Assembly (NCBI GenBank): GCA_021286965.1
Contig: JAJTBK010000145.1
Span: 1 to 8,084 of the forward strand
Origin: Comamonadaceae bacterium
GTDB lineage: Bacteria; Pseudomonadota; Gammaproteobacteria; Burkholderiales; Burkholderiaceae_C
DNA: 8,084 bases
Direction: 5' to 3'
Both the position numbers and the translations under genes were made by a program. How positions within the stretch are numbered: the stretch's first letter is position 1; each line of letters starts with the position of its first letter. The notes below the pieces were generated by a model. The model searched no databases, was not told the origin of the DNA, and saw nothing but the letters and a program-made list of their open reading frames with translations. This document shows positions 5,353 through 8,084 of this stretch, one piece after another.

Positions 5353-7902
5353 CTATTTCTTGCCGCTGGCCTTGAGGATCTCTTCGATCAGCTTGGGGTC
5401 TTCGACCACGGTGGCGCCGGCAGGCAGTTGCGTGCCATTGATGGCCTTGGGGGCGGGTTTGCCGCTGCTGGCGGCGGCTGGTGCTGCGGGGCTGGCGTCA
5501 CCCGGCTGGGGGGGGGGCGAGGGGGCTGCCGCATTGTCTTGCGGTACGGTAAGTTCGCGGGTGCTGAGGTTGATCATGCGCTCGCTGGTGGTGCTCGTGG
5601 TACCTGTTTCTGGGGCCGGGTTGGGTTCGTTGGGATGCTCGTCCGTGCCTTCCAGGGGGGGGAGGATATCTGCGGGCTCTGGTGTGGGCTGCTGCGGCAG
5701 GGCCTGTGCGGCGGCAGGGGCTTTATGGGTGGCTTCTCGGGGGGGGGCAGAGGGTGCGGCTGCAGGGGGTGCGCCCCCGGATACGGCGGCCTGGCGTGCT
5801 GCGCGGCTGGCTTTCACGCGGGCGCGCACGCTGTCGGCCCAGGCGCCCAGGGTGTCTTGATAGGCGTCGGTGGCAGCCTGGGCGTCCTCCACGTCGTTCA
5901 GGACGTAGGGGGTGATCAACATTACCAGTTCGGTGCGCGAACGGGATTGGCTATTGGATTTGAACAGGGCGCCCACGCCCGGAATGTCCTTGAGTAGGGG
6001 CACGCCGCTGTCGCTTTGAGTATTGGTCTCGGAGATCAGGCCGCCGAGCATGATGGTGGCACCATCGCGCAGACTGAGTTTGGTGTCGACGGCGCGCCGG
6101 CGGATGGTGGGCGAGGTGGTGACGCCAGTGGTTGTCGGCTCGGCGCTGCTCACTTCTTGGCTGACTTCGAGGTCGATGCGGTCTCCAGCGTGGATCACAG
6201 GGCGCACGCGCAGGATGACGCCGGTGTTGCGGTATTGGATGGTTTGCGGCACCACGGTACTGCCCCCGCCAATGATGCTGCCGGTGCCTTGCGTCACGGC
6301 CTGGCTGGAGACGGTGGGTACGTCCTGGCCGACAGTGATGTTGGCGCTTTCGCCGTTGCGGGTCACGACTTTCGGATTGGAGATGACGCGCGAGTCGCTG
6401 TTGCTGGCGAGCGCGTTGATGGCCAGCTGGCGCAGCGGGTTGCCGCCGAGCAGGGCATTGACGGTGAGCCCTTTGCCGCTGGCGCCGAGGTCGTATTGGG
6501 TGCCGCTCAGGCGCAGTGCCTGCGCGCCTGAGCCCATTTGCTGCAGTTGCCAGCTAAAACCGAGGCTGCTGTCATCGTTCAGGGCGACTTCGGCGACCAG
6601 AACGTCGATGAGGGCGGATTTGACGGGGCGATCGAGCTCGGCCAGCAAGGCCAGCCACTGGCGGTAGTCTTCCTGGGTGCCGCCCTGGAAGATGAGCGAG
6701 TTGGTGGCGCTATTGACGACGACCCGGCGTTGGCGCTGGCTGGTTGGGCCTGCAGGGGCGGGGGTGCCTCCAGTGCTGCTGGCACCCGGGGTGTTGGCGG
6801 GAGTGCTGCTGGCGCCGCCAATGAGCTCGTTCAGTGCCTTGGCCAGATCCTGGGCGTCGGCATGTTTGACAGGGTAGGTGAAGAAGGCACTGCCAGCCTG
6901 GGCCACGGTGAGTTGGTCGAGGTCGCGCACCCAATCAAGGACGTGGCGCAGTACTTCGGGCGAGCCGGCAAAGACGATAACGCTATTGATCGGTGGCAGC
7001 GGCACCAGGGTGACGGGGTCGCCAGTACCAGCCTGATTACTGACGTTGTAGCCTTCGGCCTTGAGTACTTCCATCAGGCGGCGCGAAAATTCTTCGGCAC
7101 TCCAAAAGCGGGGGACGACTCGGCTGCTGTACTGGCCTCGGAGCATGGGTTGGTCGAATACCTGCACCAGCTCCATGGCGATCTGCACGTCCTCGGGTTG
7201 GCCGCTGAGCAGCAATCCGCCGATGTTGTCGGCTTCGACCTTGACTTTGTCCCCCAGGATGTTCTTCAGCGGCGTGACCAGGGTTTGTGCGCGCACGGCC
7301 TCAGGTTCGATGTACTGAAAGATCGGACGCAGCGATTGCGGCACCGTGGGCTGGGCGCGCCCCCGGCGCACCAGTGGCAGGGTGCTGGCGAGACTGGTGC
7401 TGGGCACGATGCGCAATACACCACCAAAATCCTGCACGGCGATACCGTAGCTTTTGAGTAGCTGCGCGGAGAGTTCCGTCAGGCGCGCGGCACTGATGGG
7501 CTTGGGGGTGCGAAAGGTGATGAGGTCGGTGCGGGCGTTGACAGCTGCATCGACTGAGGAGTTCAGCTGCAAAATGCCCCCGTACACCGCTTTGATGTAG
7601 GCCGGCAGGGCCATTTGTTCGATGGTGACGCTCAGGTCGCCTGCTTCTTCGCTGGCCTGGGTTTTGGGAGGATTGGGGCGCAGGTTGCCGCTGATGGGCG
7701 CAGGCGGTTTGGGTCCGGCCTTGATTTGTGTGCTCGACGGCACGCTTGGGTTTTGGGTGCCGAGCGCACCGGTAGTGCGGTGGTCGCCTGCGTTGTCGAA
7801 AATGATGGGATCCGGTGCTTTCGGGGGAGGAACCGCGCAGGCGGTCAACGCCAGGCAGGCCAGTGCGATGACGTGTGGGTTGGAGCGGGGCAGGGAATTC
7901 AT
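5353..7902 (-). CDS. GspD-like lipoprotein secretin of a type II-like secretion system
   Basis: Outer-membrane secretin, 849 residues, forming the multimeric gated channel of a type II-like secretion system or related pilus system. Residues 1-21 are a lipoprotein signal with lipobox LTAC (Cys22). Then a Pro-rich linker (24-85); N0 domain (about 89-168); N1 (about 193-252); N2 (about 258-331); N3 (about 338-425), split by a Ser/Thr/Pro/Gly-rich loop (363-390); the secretin core (about 428-668) with SRVISNPKVVTRNGESANI (504-522) and the signature VPLLKDIPGVGALF (634-647), ending at ITPYVLND. Residues 669-849 form an unusual Pro/Ala-rich tail ending in a short helical segment, PKLIEEILKASGKK. 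N0 to N3 favour a GspD-type over a PilQ-type secretin; the lipid anchor recalls XpsD and MshL. No Shine-Dalgarno is seen before the ATG, but the lipobox supports this start. The gene lies 43 nt after the upstream gene, so it is probably in an operon. Inferred cargo: the neighbouring surface protein. Confidence 0.93.
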   Translation of the reverse strand: MNSLPRSNPHVIALACLALTACAVPPPKAPDPIIFDNAGDHRTTGALGTQNPSVPSSTQIKAGPKPPAPISGNLRPNPPKTQASEEAGDLSVTIEQMALPAYIKAVYGGILQLNSSVDAAVNARTDLITFRTPKPISAARLTELSAQLLKSYGIAVQDFGGVLRIVPSTSLASTLPLVRRGRAQPTVPQSLRPIFQYIEPEAVRAQTLVTPLKNILGDKVKVEADNIGGLLLSGQPEDVQIAMELVQVFDQPMLRGQYSSRVVPRFWSAEEFSRRLMEVLKAEGYNVSNQAGTGDPVTLVPLPPINSVIVFAGSPEVLRHVLDWVRDLDQLTVAQAGSAFFTYPVKHADAQDLAKALNELIGGASSTPANTPGASSTGGTPAPAGPTSQRQRRVVVNSATNSLIFQGGTQEDYRQWLALLAELDRPVKSALIDVLVAEVALNDDSSLGFSWQLQQMGSGAQALRLSGTQYDLGASGKGLTVNALLGGNPLRQLAINALASNSDSRVISNPKVVTRNGESANITVGQDVPTVSSQAVTQGTGSIIGGGSTVVPQTIQYRNTGVILRVRPVIHAGDRIDLEVSQEVSSAEPTTTGVTTSPTIRRRAVDTKLSLRDGATIMLGGLISETNTQSDSGVPLLKDIPGVGALFKSNSQSRSRTELVMLITPYVLNDVEDAQAATDAYQDTLGAWADSVRARVKASRAARQAAVSGGAPPAAAPSAPPREATHKAPAAAQALPQQPTPEPADILPPLEGTDEHPNEPNPAPETGTTSTTSERMINLSTRELTVPQDNAAAPSPPPQPGDASPAAPAAASSGKPAPKAINGTQLPAGATVVEDPKLIEEILKASGKK

Positions 7903-7920
7903 GGCGGTCAGAAGGGGTGG

Positions 7921-7936
7921 GCGCAGCGCAGCGCAG
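7921..7936. repeat. Short GCGCA tandem repeat before the secretin gene
   Basis: Three copies of GCGCA plus one base lie in the 43-nt gap between the stop of the preceding gene and the secretin ATG, on the non-coding side. It occupies the place where a ribosome binding site would be sought, and none is visible. May be chance in GC-rich sequence. Confidence 0.4.
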
Positions 7937-7945
7937 TGCTTGGCC

Positions 7946-8084
7946 TTAATGGCGGGTGTTTTTGGTCTTGCGCCCCTTGGCTGCTGGAGGCTCCAAAGAG
8001 ACAGGCTCGTCGGGGTCGATCGCTAGGCCGACGATTTTTTTCTCAGGGGTGAGTACGCCAATGGTGTTGGCTCGAACCCAGGCG
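7946..8084 (-). CDS. C-terminal end of a gene preceding the secretin (function not recognised)
   Basis: The last 45 codons of a minus-strand gene run in from the right edge and end at TAA (7946-7948). The visible part reads AWVRANTIGVLTPEKKIVGL at its start, then an acidic/Pro stretch (DPDEPVSLEPP) and a very basic tail (KGRKTKNTRH). The frame is open across the whole visible stretch and ends 43 nt before the secretin ATG on the same strand, which fits an operon gene. In type II and type IV pilus-like clusters the gene before the secretin often codes for a periplasmic or inner-membrane partner (GspC or PilP type), but too little is visible to name it. Confidence 0.6.
   Translation of the reverse strand, partial: AWVRANTIGVLTPEKKIVGLAIDPDEPVSLEPPAAKGRKTKNTRH

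Noticed and set aside
5251..5997. A 248-codon plus-strand open frame across the secretin tail
   Set aside because: It translates to Gly/Cys-rich low-complexity sequence, the usual shadow of a Pro/Ala-rich coding strand in GC-rich DNA.
6538..7461. A 307-codon plus-strand open frame inside the secretin gene
   Set aside because: The minus strand here encodes unmistakable secretin domains. The plus frame has no recognisable motif or ribosome site.

Overview
The window (8084 bases, GC-rich, dense coding) looks like a chromosomal segment from a betaproteobacterium, most likely of the Comamonadaceae (Acidovorax/Delftia/Comamonas type). I base this on the codon use, the style of the secreted surface protein, and a two-stem intergenic element of a kind I associate with that family. 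No database search was possible, so the family assignment is inference. No tRNA, rRNA, CRISPR array, insertion sequence or prophage gene was seen.

Layout, left to right. (1) 1-726, plus strand: the end of a family-25-type glycosyltransferase gene, open to the left edge. (2) 723-1802, minus strand: a membrane acyltransferase of the acyltransferase-3 family, convergent with the first gene; the two stop codons interlock in one CTAG. (3) 1803-2073: a divergent intergenic region with a perfect TATAAT box, a structured leader of about 120 nt and a clear ribosome binding site. (4) 2074-3921, plus strand: an abundant-looking exported surface protein of 615 residues with a signal peptide and only two cysteines, closed by a strong intrinsic terminator at 3942-3969. 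(5) 3970-4181: a non-coding gap with palindromes. (6) 4182-5291, minus strand: a second acyltransferase-3 membrane protein. (7) 5296-5334: a double-hairpin element. (8) 5353-7902, minus strand: a GspD-like lipoprotein secretin with an unusually long Pro/Ala-rich C-terminal tail whose coding sequence holds runs of 8, 9 and 10 identical bases. (9) 7946-8084, minus strand: the last 45 codons of the gene that precedes the secretin in its operon.

Working hypothesis: this is a cell-surface locus. The 615-residue protein is a candidate S-layer-type protein, possibly of the group that forms the sheath of Delftia nanopods (NpdA). The secretin would be the outer-membrane channel of a dedicated type II-like system that exports it. 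The glycosyltransferase and the two acyltransferases would decorate the polysaccharide or LPS to which a surface layer attaches. The individual family calls rest on visible motifs; the functional link between the genes rests on proximity alone.
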